Shown here: one piece after another, positions 11,144 to 24,038 of the stretch
How positions within the stretch are numbered: the stretch's first letter is position 1
Layout: every line of letters begins with the position of its first letter
Assembly (NCBI GenBank): GCA_025331435.1
Contig: JAIWNI010000071.1
Coordinates: 78,074 to 142,073, forward strand
Reading direction: 5' to 3'
DNA: 64,000 bases
DNA from: Choanephora cucurbitarum
Taxonomy: Eukaryota > Mucoromycota > Mucoromycetes > Mucorales > Choanephoraceae
Notes under the pieces: model-generated
The model's input: only the letters and a program-made list of their open reading frames with translations
Told to the model about the DNA's origin: nothing
The model's database searches: none
Translations under genes and position numbers: made by a program

Positions 11144-14100
11144 ATTGAACGAATAGTATATGTAAGAAAAAAAGAGAGAAAGGAAAAAGGAAAATTAATT
11201 CCCAACATGATTGATTTTTAAATTGTCCAACTCCGATTTTTTCCATGTCTGAAAAGTGTGCATATTATTCCATTTGATTACATTGTTTACTCACTTTTGA
11301 CTAAGAAGGTTACTAATGAATTATGTTGCTATGATATCACATTGATTTCTCTTTTTGTAGCTTTTTTCTAACTTGGGATCATTAGGGCTCTCAGGGTCTA
11401 ACTTCAAATAAGCTTATCGAAGCATCAGTAAAGACATACAATTAAGGAGTTTTTTTTTTTTTTTTTACAATAAATCAGAGATTATCTCCAAGTCCCGATA
11501 TGCGGGAAATCACAGGAAACCTACTTTACGCTACACTTGGTCTTGATTATGCAGCTATTCTGTCTTTCGTGTTAGAAGAAGAAGGAAGTTCGTCATTAGA
11601 GTTATAAAATACTCGTATGATTGAGATTGCTTCAAACAAACAAATGATATAGATTGTTATTCTATCTCTTTTTTAACTGTTGGATCAAGAGAAGTTCAGA
11701 TTGGAATGGCTCTCCTTATGTGGAAGATAACTAGCCAAATCAATACTTTACCAAGTAGTCTTGAAAAACATAAATCTTATTTCAAATTACAAAAATTGGA
11801 CACAAGTGGGCCTATTCTCATTCGCAAAGCACAATACTGTCAAAGAAAATTGTAAGGACAAAAGTGTTGTTTCACCTAGATGGTGAGCATTATATATATG
11901 TAGTTTGTCCAGATTCTATACGATAACTAAGGTAGTGTGAGTTCTTTCTTTCCAGGCCGCCACGTTCGCAACATTTTGCACTATAGCAAAGCTAAGTTGA
12001 AGGAATAGCTTCTCTATTACTAAAACATCCATTTAAAAGAAAGCGCTTTTGATCCTTTCAAATTGAACTTCCTTCATATAATAACAACAGATATCTTGTT
12101 ATGTTTGTTATATTGAAAGCCAACATTAGAACTCCAATCTTAGCATGAAGAACATTCGAAACACATTTCGAAATATTTGACAAGTGTATACGAGTTGTAT
12201 CTTATGAATTCAAAGATATCGAAACCATCAGTTTCTTTTCGTGCAGAGGATTCCATCACTTGTATGTTATGCAGACTAATACTTTTTGAGAATGAAATAA
12301 GCTAAAGAAAAGTGAAAGATGAAACTACTTTGTCAAGGCAATGTCATATTTACTGTTACAAAGGTTTGGAATCGTTTGATTTGCATATAAAGAAAAACAA
12401 GTACTTGCTGGCATTCTCGGCTAAGAAAATGTTCGCATTATCATGTAGATAAAGCAGAAGAAGTGAAAAGAAAGTTTTGATTCTTTTCTCAAGTCTTAGG
12501 AGTCAGATGCTTTAAGTTGTATACTTTTAACTAGCCAAGTTATTTTTAAGAATTCATTGCAACGTAAGAGAAACAGAGAGCCGATGACAGAGAAAGGGGT
12601 TTTGTATAAGCGCCATTCTCTACCAAGTCACTTTCTTAAGACAGAAGATGTTGGCAGTGCAAAAAGCTAAAGATAAATGTAATAAGAAACACCTCCAAAA
12701 TATTTTCGACCAACAAGGGTGGCTTTATATCCAATATCGCAATGAACTTGTAGAACATCTTTTTTCTTTTCACGTAAATTAATGATTTGAAGTACTAGAA
12801 AGAAGTGCCAAGTTCTTGTTATTAATAAAACATACAAGACAAATGATCAAAACATGCCTTTGATCTGTATGTATGGTGTCCAGAACCTTGGCAACGATGC
12901 TCTGAAGCCATTTCTTGTTGCTTTTGCCTTTGCCTGTAATGAATAGTGAGCAGTATATACTTGTTTTCTAGAGCTAATGAGGGATGCTTAAGAAACTACA
13001 CATCCTGAGCAGCCTCTGTTTACAACATATAAGTACATGGTGTTGATAGAAGCATTAGAAACTGTGCTTTTGAAATTTGACAAATTACTCTGCATATGGC
13101 ATATCATGAACAATACAAAAAAGAACTCGACAAGAATGGACGCTTCTTCGGAAAAGAAAATAAGAGAAGAACCAATCAAACTTGCACAAAAAATGATTCA
13201 TGTCAAGGATGAAAAACACTTCAACAACTTGGCCATGAAATAAATCATCTTTATAGTATAATAAGCTCTGTATTTCACTAAGAAATAGTATCTTCATAGA
13301 TAGAAAAAAATATCCTCGCAAAATCAAACCTATAACAAAGACTTTATCTTACGAGCCAGCATATCTAAGGAACAAGTCTTTAATAGCTGTCTTTCGTAAA
13401 TTATCTTTCCTAAAGAACATGTTTGAGATTCGTTATTTAAAGCCTACCAATTAAACTCAAGCCCCTATATTCCTCTACATTACATTGAAAGTAGAAAGCG
13501 ACCGTCGCGCTTTCAAGGTTGGCCTCTTTAGACGACTGAACATTATTCTCGCCTTTGAGTACATTGACGCGTACTGTTGTTTATTAGTATAAAAGCTTGA
13601 TCTTCTAGAGCAAGAAGAAACCTAAAATCAAGATATGTTGATTTACAGGAACAACAAGTTGAGTACTGTCAGAAGCTGCACGTCCAGCTTGCACTGCTGT
13701 TGAACCAGGTCAAATGGCTTGTGGCAATAAACCAATGGTGATGATGGTTGTTTTTGCTCTGCAAAGCAGAACTTCCTTCACTCATGCTTGCATGACGTTC
13801 TTTCTTTGGAAGGTGAGCCTTTTGCAACGCAAGGCGTTCATCGTCACTGACACTTGAGCGAAATTCAGAATGGGGTGACTTGATCAGTTCCTTTTGTTGA
13901 TAACAAGGAATAGTAGCGGTTCATCTTTAGGCTTGAAGCACAATTTCATCACCATGCGAGTTCGAATACTTTTATGCTTGACATGCATATCAGTTGTATA
14001 AAAAACAAGAAGATGAACTCTTTGTTTTACACATCTATTTTGGTATCATCAAGTAGAAGCAATTCTGAGCTACACCTGGACGAAACTATGGGTAAATCCC

Positions 14101-15102
14101 TATACAATGCGAGATCCCCAAACGCTCACAAGCACAGTGTTTTATGCCTCCTCCCTTTCTTAAGGATACAAATCTATTGTTCTGTTCTCTTTGCCTTTTG
14201 TTTTGCAAATGAACTACTGTACAAATAAAAATATACAACCCATATAGGATTTCTTTTTTGCCTTGCAGCAATCCCCAAGCCGTGACTAATATTAACAGGA
14301 AGGATCATAGCAATTTCTTTTCAATTCGATTTTTGACATTTATAAAAAAAAATCCTCTTTGTTCTTTGTGCATACAATGAGAGGAATGCACAGAAAGAAG
14401 TAATTTATGATAAGATTGGTTTTTCAAAATTAGTAATAAGACTGCTTCCAAATACTTTAGTAAAGCATACATAGAGCAAGTTTGAAGCTCGTATTATTTT
14501 AGTGCTCAAATACTAGTCAACTCAGAGAGGAGTGAGTTGAGAGGAGCAGAAGGTTGATTCAATCCCCTCTATTTAACTCAATCTAATTAAGGACCACATA
14601 TCAAATCAATTAAAGCACTCAATTTCCTTTTTTTTTCATCTGGATACAAATGCTCCTGTGCTGCTCATGCCCAATCGTCTAAATTGAATAAAGGCAATCC
14701 AAACGAGATGAGCATATAACATATGATTTGAAATACCACATAATAAAAGCAATTTCTATTAAGTTATTCACTAACACTTGACTAGAGTTTGCAGTGACGT
14801 CAATTTCTTCTTTGAAATCTTAATAGACAAAAGCATATCTTCCTTTTTTAGTAGTGGATATTTATATCTGGTGTAGTTTGTCAACAGTAATAAGTTAAAC
14901 AACAATGCGTTACAAGAGAAAAATCATGCAATTTCAACGTTTATGCTTCGGAAAGCATAATAGAACTACAGTTCCGAAGAAGATAGGCGCTTTGGATTCA
15001 TACTGTATGTTTCGAATATCAAAAGCGTTGATAAATAAGCAGACCCAATATAGAAGATTTATTATGTATACGGGCTGAGCGATAAAAGAAAAATTAACAC
15101 AT
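11144..15102. other. Gene-poor, decayed region
   Basis: Almost 4 kb between the starts/ends of the PFK-2 and Arp3 genes. No intact gene is recognised. Several stretches look like worn coding sequence: a minus-strand frame at about 13660-13925 is the best. A 16-T run sits at about 11451-11466. Base composition and the short broken frames resemble the other decayed zones at 34-36 kb and 45-47 kb. Confidence 0.5.
13660..13925 (-). pseudogene. Coding-like fragment, unknown family
   Basis: On the minus strand about 75 codons stay open with protein-like content, including KSPHSEFRSSVSDDERL and KAHLPKKERHASMSEGSSAL, followed by a His cluster and a stop. The frame is closed by a stop just upstream, and no convincing start or splice partner is seen. 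It may be a single surviving exon of a dead gene, or an unrecognised exon of a live one. The family is not recognised. Confidence 0.3.
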
Positions 15103-16754
15103 TTAAATACTCTGTCTAAAAACTCTGTTATGACGACATATGCTTGGTCCATATTCATCATACTCTGCCTTTGTATGACAAGTGTTATAGAATTCGGCCT
15201 ATCAATCGAATGTGAGTCCTCTGTTCAATTTCTAAAAAACAAGACTTACTGTTGAAGCCAATAAAGCACCACCGAACCAGACAGCATGGCGTTGCTTTTT
15301 GTGTGAAATGACATTGACTTCCATAGGAGTTGCCTTCATTTCCGAGCGGCTTCTCAATTCACTGTCTTGAATACGCTTATCAACTGTGCGTTTAATGTCA
15401 CGCTGAAGTCTCTTATCGAAGCCCTTGAACATAGTGGAACCACCAGATAAAACAATGTTTTTGTACAAACCTCTACGAGCATCAATAGGACTGGTCTGGA
15501 TGACTGTATCAACAATCTCTGGCAAAGGTGTCAAGAAATCTGAGCTAGCAATTTCAGGATTGAAAAAGATTTCTGGTGCAAGGAAACGTTCGAAGCCAAT
15601 GTCAACTGAATAGCTCTATTGTTGTTAAACAGAACTGATATCAAAATACGGATCGGCATATAAAAAAAGTGCATTTACCTTGCCAGTGACAGAATGGATG
15701 CCATCATATTGCTTAAAATATTTAGAAGGCTCTTGCTCATACTTTTTAAACTCTTTAACAATATCAGGGCAAACATAACTGTAGTCTTCTTTGATAGCCT
15801 GAGCAATACGGAAAGAATCTTCGGGTGGAATACTAGTTTCACCACGTTCACGCAACAAGTTTTGAACGAATGAAGTAATGTCACTACCAGCGATAGGTAC
15901 ACTCTTGATAGAACTAGCAATGACATAGCCTTCAGCCTACACAAAAAGAATTGATGGATACCTTCCTCTCCTTTCTTTTTCTACTATATTTCTTTACTTA
16001 CCACAGGAATAACGTGAGTCACACCATCACCGGAATCAACCACAGTACCTGTCAATGTCTGCTCACTTACTTTGCTTGAAGTCCAAGAGGCAGCCAAGGC
16101 CAATACAGCTTGTACAGCAATATAAAGACCTTGAACATTAAATGATTCAAACATAATTTCTGCTGTCATTTCACGGTTTTCTGGGGAATTCATGGGAGGC
16201 TCAGTCTGTAGATATGCATGTTAGAAACACATTTCCTTTCCGTTCGTTTGTTTCTTTTGTCTCCTTCTTACTAAAAGGAAATAATGATCTTCAGGTTCAC
16301 AACGCAAGTATTTGAAGATAGACTGTTCCCAGAATCGTTCCATATGATCCCAGTTATTAATTTGGCCATGGCGAATAGGATAGTTGAGTGCCATAGTCTT
16401 AGCTTGAGCAATAGCTTCGTCGCCAATATAAAAATCAAGGTCTTCGATACCACGCTTTGAGGCTAAATTGTTGCTCAAGAAAGAGGGCTTACTGGAAACG
16501 CCAGGTCTGCCTGTGCTTGTAGGTGATTCGCGTGTAGAGATGGCGGTTGGAAAAACAAAGGATGGCTCCGAGTTTCCACTAAAACCGAGTTTAGTGTACC
16601 TAGAAAAAAAAATAAAGACATGAGCTCATCCGTTCTCTCGTTTTTTGTTTTGGAATAAATAAAACGCGTCTGGCTAAGACAACTCAAAACAATAAGGCAA
16701 TGAAGATGCTTACCCGGTACCATTGTCCATAACAACTACAGGTAATCTGCTCAT
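15103..16754 (-). CDS. ARP3: Actin-related protein 3 (Arp2/3 complex)
   Basis: Starts [14 protein letters not shown] at 16754, with the actin phosphate-1 loop split by the first intron, then [20 protein letters not shown]. Arp3 hallmarks follow: [65 protein letters not shown] (phosphate-2 loop), [20 protein letters not shown] (adenosine region) and an Arp3-type C-terminus, [23 protein letters not shown] split here only for quoting length as EFYNTCHTK plus GPSICRHN. The last exon (about 15205-15103) is needed to complete the protein. Arp3 and Arp2 seed branched actin filaments at endocytic patches and hyphal tips. Six or so introns of about 55-70 bp are seen. Length is near the usual 420 residues. 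The Arp3 identity, rather than actin or Arp2, rests on the [13 protein letters not shown] and CRHN-type motifs. Confidence 0.93.
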
Positions 16755-18101
16755 TTTCGTTTCAAAAGTATTAGTTCGAGTCTATACACTTGATAAACAA
16801 AAAAAAAAAAAGAGAGAAAGACAGGTAAGTAGAGGTAGTTTGAGAGCGAATGTTTCGGTGTTTCAAAGTCTTTCAGTCTCCACAGAAAGTGCACAAATGC
16901 AGCTTCAAACTGCATTTTTCAGTTTTACTCTTCCTTCTTCTTCTCTCTCCTTCACTAGGCAAATCTTTGATTGGACGAGCAACAAAACGATTGAAAACGA
17001 AAGGCCGAAGAGGGAGTCTAATTGAAATATCGAGAGGTTTACTTATTTGATCAGCATAAAACTATAATGTTTGATAATGCAGGATAACCGCATTTTATGT
17101 CTGAGATCAAACAGACATTTACATTGAAGATTTTGACAGCGTTTCAAAGGTGCGGCTCTTGCTTTTCTCAATATAAAGCGAAAAAGACGCTTGTCTTATT
17201 AAGTAAAAATGTTAGGCTCTCACTAAAAACGAAAGAAGCGTCTTCTTACTTGTCAATATCAGTATAGCAGAAATTACAAATAGTTTCTCCCGTAGACTTT
17301 GATTGGTAGAAATGGAAGACATCAAAAGCACCTAGCTCTCAAGTAATATAAAACGCGAAAGACAAACTGTTTCGTCATTTCCCTCTCTGTACAAGAATTC
17401 GTCGAAGCGATACTCTTGTTTGTTCGCGAAGAATTCAAAACGATTATTTCGGTTGAACAAGTGGGCTAAGCATAGTACTTGTGATTTGAAGGATACAAAA
17501 AAATGGCAGAGGAGGTCAAATTCAAGTATGTCATGCCACTTTTGAAGGAAACACTAGGTTATTAAATCAACAAAACTTATAAAAAAGCATTTTGAGCTGT
17601 GTTAGAGTTCGTAACTACAGTCATTTTGAGATAACTAATATGTATAATCTAAGAGTCTACAAGTCAAGAACAATTGATTAACATCAAACTCGTGTCTGGT
17701 TTGTTTAAGATGGTTGCTAAACGAAATCAAGATAGCCCAAATGTCAACACATGTATGGAATGCTGTCTAAAACCTCTCTACCGCAACATTGAACCCGTTG
17801 CCCAAAAAGACAATTGTTTGCTACCATACAGCCAATCATTCGCCACTCTACGGCTTTAAATAGCCGCTACTATATGCTGGCAGAGAATTTTCAATATGAA
17901 GTTCTAAAAGAAGTAACCATTTAATCTGATTACGGAATTTGATTTGTCTAGAAAAAAAGCTAACACTGTCCGAAACTCAGTGCAAAAAAAAGTATTCAAA
18001 CCCAAGATTTTATCAGTTCTTTTTCTTTTTCTTCTCTCTCTCTTTTTTTTCTCCTCACAAAAAGAAAACCCTTAATATATGCAACTCTTCTTCATTTTGA
18101 G
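16755..18101. other. Divergent intergenic region between Arp3 and sestrin
   Basis: Should hold the promoters of both flanking genes. It contains a purine/pyrimidine-rich leader at each side (about 16800-16825 and 18015-18060). A short frame starting at about 17503 (MAEEVKFKYVMPLL) stops after about 20 codons and is not taken as a gene. No repeats or RNA genes are recognised. Confidence 0.5.
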
Positions 18102-20515
18102 ATGAGCCAAATATGGAACCAACTTGACGATCAATCCGAGTCAAGTAAGTCCTTAGTTTTTTTCTTTATTGTCGAATGCTTTCTTGCTTTCCGAAATAAA
18201 GTTTTGAACTGAAATTTATTTAAATTAGTTCGAGATAGTAGAGCGAGTCAATTACAGTCTTGTAGACAACGCATTGCTTTATTTAAAGGCTTGCAAGTAG
18301 AGAGTTATGAGGAAAGATCAGCTGCAATTGAAAAAATCATCCAAGTCGTAAAATCCTATGTCCGTAGCACACTGTCTCCTTCTTCTTCTGCTGGATCACC
18401 CAATCTATCTGATTCACTTATTGAATCAGAATTATTAGAAGACAGACAAGATCAAGATTTTGGCGAGCAGTTGTTTTATTACCTCTTGACGATTTTGCGA
18501 CTATCACTTACCTGTCCATACTCTGATGTACGACAAACATTTAAAGATCTGTTAGTTGGTATAAAGGTAATAATTTTATTCTTGCATCACATGTTCGACC
18601 ATGGGGGCTATGCCTATTACATCAAGGACTTTATATAAACAACTACAATAGGAATCTGCCTCTATCTGTATACCAAAACAAAAATACAAATCACCCTCAC
18701 ATTTTATTCCAATCTCTGATATTTTCTCACTCGAATCCACCTCCTCGAGTCATCAAACTGTACTTTATCCGCGCTCCTCTCATTTGTCTTTCTCTCCATG
18801 GTCTTATACAAACTCTTCAGTGGACGAACCTATTTCTCAACTCCAACCACAAACAATTCGCCAGCCCGCCACATCCTCAGCCGCTTCTTCGATTCACAAT
18901 GTACCACTTAATGGTCATCATAACAACAATTCAACCTTCAAGGACTACACAGGTGGTAGACCCTCGGATGAATATGTAAGGCAAATGTTGATCAAGACTT
19001 TTACAGATGAAGGACGGTTGGCCAATGTTTACCGCGTCCTTGCTTTTTTCCCTACTTTTTTTGAAATATTTCATGTGACTTACACCAAGACGCTAAAAGC
19101 ACCCATTGGGCCTTTGAATCGAACATGGAAGACCTATTTGGCACTTATGGTTGCTGCAGAGCAAAAATGCCAATACCTAGTTTCAATGATGAAAATCGAT
19201 TTTCTGTACAATGGCGGTGACCCTAACTGGTTGCTAGGTCTTGATTTTGTGCCTAACAAGTTGCGCAATCTTTCGGGCCTTGTTCTTAAATTAGCTAGAC
19301 AGCCTTGGCGATTATCAAGCGACGATATTGAACAGCTCTTGGCTGGTGGAATTTTGGGCGATGCTTGGAGCCGTGGCGAGTTGGTTCAGGCGACTTTGAT
19401 CATTGCTACTTTTCTAGGGCTTTCTAGCTTTATTTTGGGTTGTGGTATCACACCTGAAGTAGACATGACAGATGGTTTTGTTCTGCCTCCAAATCGCTCG
19501 GATGCCGAGTATTATCGTGGTATGAATGGTATTGAAAGTGAACTGGATTTGCCTACAGTACAATTATCAGATTTAGATCATGGCAGTAATATGGAAGATG
19601 ACCAAAATCGATTTAATACAGATCATGGTATTGGTTTAGGCGTCATCACTTCTCCTCCTCTCTCAGTAACAGAAGATGAAGCAATTGTAGAAACAACACA
19701 GGCATTGATAGACAAACTCAAATCCAAAAAGAGCTGCATCATTAAAGAACAGATAATTGAAAGTTTTGAGCGACTCAGGGTACAGGAGTCGCCCGCTAAA
19801 ATTACCATTGATACTCAGTTTGATAAAGTGCCCAGATTAGTGGAGGATGAGCACGATGGGACTGAAAGGGAAGCAGTCAGCTATGATGATGAAAACCAAA
19901 GAATCAACTCTGTTCACGAAGATTTACAACGCTTTGTAAACTCTTCACTTGACGAAACAATTCAACTGGAAGAGTTTCAACAGGAGCACGAAGAATATAT
20001 GGAATTTATGCTGGGAGAATATTGTTGGGAGGATCATGGTTGCGATTTGGCTAATCACTATTTACCAGGCATCGGTGATGATTTAGTAGCCGAATTTACA
20101 GAAGCGATTAGTATTACTGACTGGAGGTAACAAAGAAAGGCATGACTGAATTCAAAGAGAACTTATTGTTTCGTATTTCATCCACGTATTTTCTTTCAGT
20201 ATTTTTCATCCTGTTGCAGAAGAAGTTGTAGATACCTCTCCATTGCGATTTGCTATTTGGTACTATACTCAAAAAATCATGGGTGTGACCAAAGAAGATT
20301 ATACTTATGATGACATTCCTACTTACTTGAATGAGCGCACAACCAAATATATTCGTGACCTGTGTATGTCACCTCATCTGATCCAAAAGAACGACTGGTG
20401 CAATATTGGTATCTCCCTTCGACCAGAAGAAAAATGTCATGTCAATCTTTTGGTTGCCTCTGCTCGTAAACAAGCTGTTTTATGTTATGCTCTGTGTCTT
20501 ATTTCAGAAGTGTAA
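18102..20515 (+). CDS. Sestrin
   Basis: Four exons (18102-18144, 18229-18566, 18652-20126, 20200-20515) give about 723 residues, longer than the roughly 480-550 of animal sestrins because of an N-terminal extension and an acidic linker. The N-terminal alkylhydroperoxidase-like domain has RPSDEYVRQMLIKTFTDEGR, KCQYLVSMMKIDFL, GGDPNWLLGL and WSRGELVQATLII with GCGITPEVD. The C-terminal domain has YCWEDHGCDLANHYLPG, DTSPLRFAIWYYTQKIMGV and HVNLLVASARKQAVLCYALC. Sestrins inhibit TORC1 through GATOR2, and some bind leucine; the Arg and Glu corresponding to the leucine pocket (in LRFAIW and in EEKCHVNL) are kept. The catalytic Cys (about residue 300) and Tyr (+2) are kept, but the proton-relay His at +7 is Met. 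It converges with the GPAT gene about 235 bp away. Confidence 0.9.
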
Positions 20516-20751
20516 GACCGAGAAAAAAAAGAGTAATGACTCTCACCTTGCACACACTTTTTTGTATACCTTTCTTTTCAACATCCTCTCTAATTATAAC
20601 AATAATAAAAAAGAACCCCTAGCCTAATCTCGTAATAAGTTCTTTTCGTCTAACCATTCTAATATCCTTCCTTTTTTTCTTAATTGCTACTTTTCTTTTT
20701 CCGAGAGAAAAAAATAGATAGACATTTTGACAGTTTTAGTAAGTAGCTAAA

Positions 20752-23700
20752 TTATATTTTAGCTTTATTTTCGTTTGATTTTTTCAAAATTGCTTTTTGA
20801 TTAGCAGATGGAATGCAGTTATCTTCACCTAAAATATCTGCTAATCTGAGTACTCTTGTACTGACTGTAACGAAAAATCGATTAGACAAGCCTGAAACGA
20901 TTACTTTTTCTTCACTTACCAGTTGCATTGTCTCTTCTGTTCTTGCCTTCTCTTCTAAATTTACCTATATGTTCTACCAATTCCCAAAGATGTCCTCTAG
21001 GAATCAGGACGCCATTTTGACGCTCAGGGGTATAACTTGGGCTAATGGCTACTTCAGACCATAGCTTAGGGCTAGTGTGGCGTCTTTTGAGTAAGATGTT
21101 TTGTTCTTGATAACGGGTAAATGCATTGCTCAGAGTTTCTTTGTTTACGGCCTCTAAATAACTGAGATCTCCTTGATAATAAAGAGTTTTACCCAATGAC
21201 TGGGTTCTATTGGCAAAGAGAGCGCTATCCACCCAGATAGGTTGCTGACTTGCTGACATGCTTGGAGGTGCTAATGTAAACAGACTGACAGCAGCAAGCC
21301 AATAGGATTCAATAAAAGGCCAGATCAAGAAGCAGAGGAAATCTACAATTAAAGAGAGAAGCTCAGCTTATTGTCTCTCAATCACTTATCCCATCTTACC
21401 ATAATTTTCTCGACCGCATTGTCTTTCCTGATCAGCTAATCCTACCCATTTATCGTCACTCAATTCAATCACATTGTTATCGCAGAGCCATTGAACAGTA
21501 CGCTTAGTGTTGCTTTCAACACCGCCTGGTTTGTAGATCATGTCTAGTTTTAGTAAGCTAGAAAGGAAAGAGATTTCGTCTAGTAAGTCTTGATAGGGCA
21601 TGCGTTGCAGTGGTTTGCCGCCACCCTTCTTTACTACTGTATAAAGAGCAGCACATACGATGGCTTCTTCCACAAACAAGTGAATCACTTGATTACGGTA
21701 ATAAGAGAGTTCGAAGGCAGCAATAGGATAGAATGTAGGCTCAATAATGTCTCTGCCTTTTCTCTCACCAATCAAATCCTTGTGAATTACAATTGTTCTA
21801 TTGGTCGTTATGTGTTAGTAAAGCATGCGCTGTATTAACAAGGGCTTGTCTTTTTTTTTCTTTACTTGTCTACAATCTCTCCAGTTGACATGTCATGGAA
21901 TTCAGAGACTTGACCACCTTTGTCTTCAATTATCTTCTTCAACCAATCAACACGTCGAATAAGCTCGCTTCGGCCAACACCTCTACCTCTTAAGGTTAAG
22001 ATGACAGTACCTACCAAAGCGGATGGCATAATAACTGAAATAGCATTCTAGATACGATTTGAGTTAGAAAAAGAAGGTTTTAACCTTTCTTATTTTTTTT
22101 TTACTAAACTTACAATATCTGCCAAAACTCTAAACAATATAAAATTTAGCATTAGTTATTTTCTTTCTATCAATTCTCGTCTTACCTGTAGCCAAAAGAT
22201 TTAAGTAACACGGATTTTTGAACAGGATCTTGGAGATCAATAGGACTATAAAGAAGGATAAGAACAAGCGCTATTACATTACTTTACTACACTACCCTCT
22301 GGTCTTTATCTGATCCTCTAACCATTCCCTGAGTGAATAGGGTTTTGCTAAACGTACTATGGTACACAAGAAATCAGCAAAAATCTATTCTAATCTCTAC
22401 TTGTTATACTATACCGTCTACTCGACCCCACTTAAGCTGCAATAAATGACTGTTTGTCAATACACCCCTAACCAATTTAAAAAAAAAAGAAACGTTAGGG
22501 TGTTTCCTAAGAAAGAAACAGTTTTGTGCAAGACAGTACCACAAACTTTCTTTTTCTTTAGGGGTACCAAGCAGTTCAGTTGCATAACTTGATGTTTCAA
22601 TGATCTTGTCATAGCCAATAGAAATAGGGACAATATGACAATCAGAGAAACGATTGTTGATCAGTGCATCCAAGATGATCTTCACTACACCTAATTTTGG
22701 TTGAAGCAGTTTTCCCAATCTTGATCGAGTGCCCTCGACAAAACATTCAAAATTGACTAGAGATAGACTACCCTGTTAGCTCTTTTCTACTACATTTCAA
22801 AACAGCTACTTACTGCCTTCAGAAAGTAAAGTAGCCATATATTCGTCGAGTACAGTTTTGTATAATTCATCATCTCCCCATTCTCTACGGATGTAGACAG
22901 CACCTGCAGACTTGAGTAATTTGCCAACAATAGGCATATCTAGGTTATCGCCAGCAACAACATGTGGTATTTGAATCCCTAACAAGAAAATAAAAAAAGC
23001 ATATGTATATGAAAAAAGAAAAGAAACGAAAAGATGAGTTACTTACCCAATCTGAACATTAAATACGATACAACTAGATAGTCAATATGAGATTTATGAG
23101 AGGGTAAAAAGATGAGCGATTGCTTCTTTTCTTGAGCAAGCAAGGCAACTCTTTTCAGCTTTTAAAAGATCAGTTTCATGGAATTAAGCTGTGCTTTCCT
23201 AATTACCTCAACCCATTCACTCTCTCGAATATGAAGGCCTTGATGATAGAGTCTGACAAGAATAACGTTCACGGCAAAAGAGAGAACTCTAAAAACAAGA
23301 GTCAGATTCATGTGTTGCAGTTCATTGTTTTGGTTACCTAAAGGTACGCTTGCTGTCTGGTGTAGAGATGGCCTTCTCTGCAATAGCGGCAGTCATAGCC
23401 TCTAATTCTTTGATCAGTGCTTTTTTTCTCTTCTGAATTCTTTTGTCGTTTTCTTTCCATTTCTTTTGTGCAACCAGCATCTTTGTTTGACGATCTGCAA
23501 GCAATTCGATAGTTTCCTTGACTTTTACAATGGTTTAGTCATGCTATAGCCATCCTAACTCATCAAATTTACCTTTGTCACTATCTAGCACCATGCGCTT
23601 AATTCTTTCAGAGAAACCAGGATAAAGAATTTTAGCGCCTATATAATCTGTATAACCACGCCAGCCCTATTGTTGTTATTATAAGCTTTAGAATACACAC

Positions 23701-24038
23701 ACACATGCTTTTCTTTTTTTTTTTTGAATCAATCATTCAACCTTACAGTGCCCTGATAATACAATCCCATATTTAGCATGAATGCTAGTGGGTCTTCTCT
23801 TATGCGACGCGGTTCTTTTTCACTGCATGAAATTTATTGAATAAAGTTGTTCTTATATATGTGCTTCTCATTAACCACTTTACACAACATTGCGATGCTC
23901 TCTTTCATTCAATGTCAAGTCTCGCTTAACATGAATTGGAATAGCGCGATGTTTACTGACAGTGTTATAGTCGTCATTTGATTTTTTCTGATCTTCAACA
24001 AGTTCCTGCAAACGCTTTTCCGTTTTTGTGTTTGCCAT
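20752..24038 (-). CDS. Glycerol-3-phosphate/DHAP acyltransferase (PlsB/GNPAT type)
   Basis: Many exons on the minus strand, starting MANTKTEKRLQELVEDQ at 24038. The four acyltransferase blocks are present in order: FLPSHKSHIDYLVVSY (H-x4-D catalytic motif), GAVYIRREW, FECFVEGTRSRLGKL and CHIVPISIGYDKI. The order, spacing and the long C-terminal half (YYRNQVIHLFVEEAIV and beyond) fit the PlsB/GPAM/GNPAT family, not the shorter yeast Gat1/Gat2 enzymes. It would acylate glycerol-3-phosphate or dihydroxyacetone phosphate at position 1, the first step of phospholipid and triacylglycerol synthesis, at mitochondria or peroxisomes. The final exon is reached by an acceptor at about 20869 and ends with a Lys-rich tail (stop 20752-20754). 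An upstream in-frame Met at 24068 would add a hydrophobic stretch; 24038 is preferred. Confidence 0.87.

Noticed and set aside
16475..17050. Overlapping short frames around the Arp3 start
   Set aside because: They are shadows of Arp3 exon 2 and of its promoter; the Arp3 splice pattern explains the coding signal.
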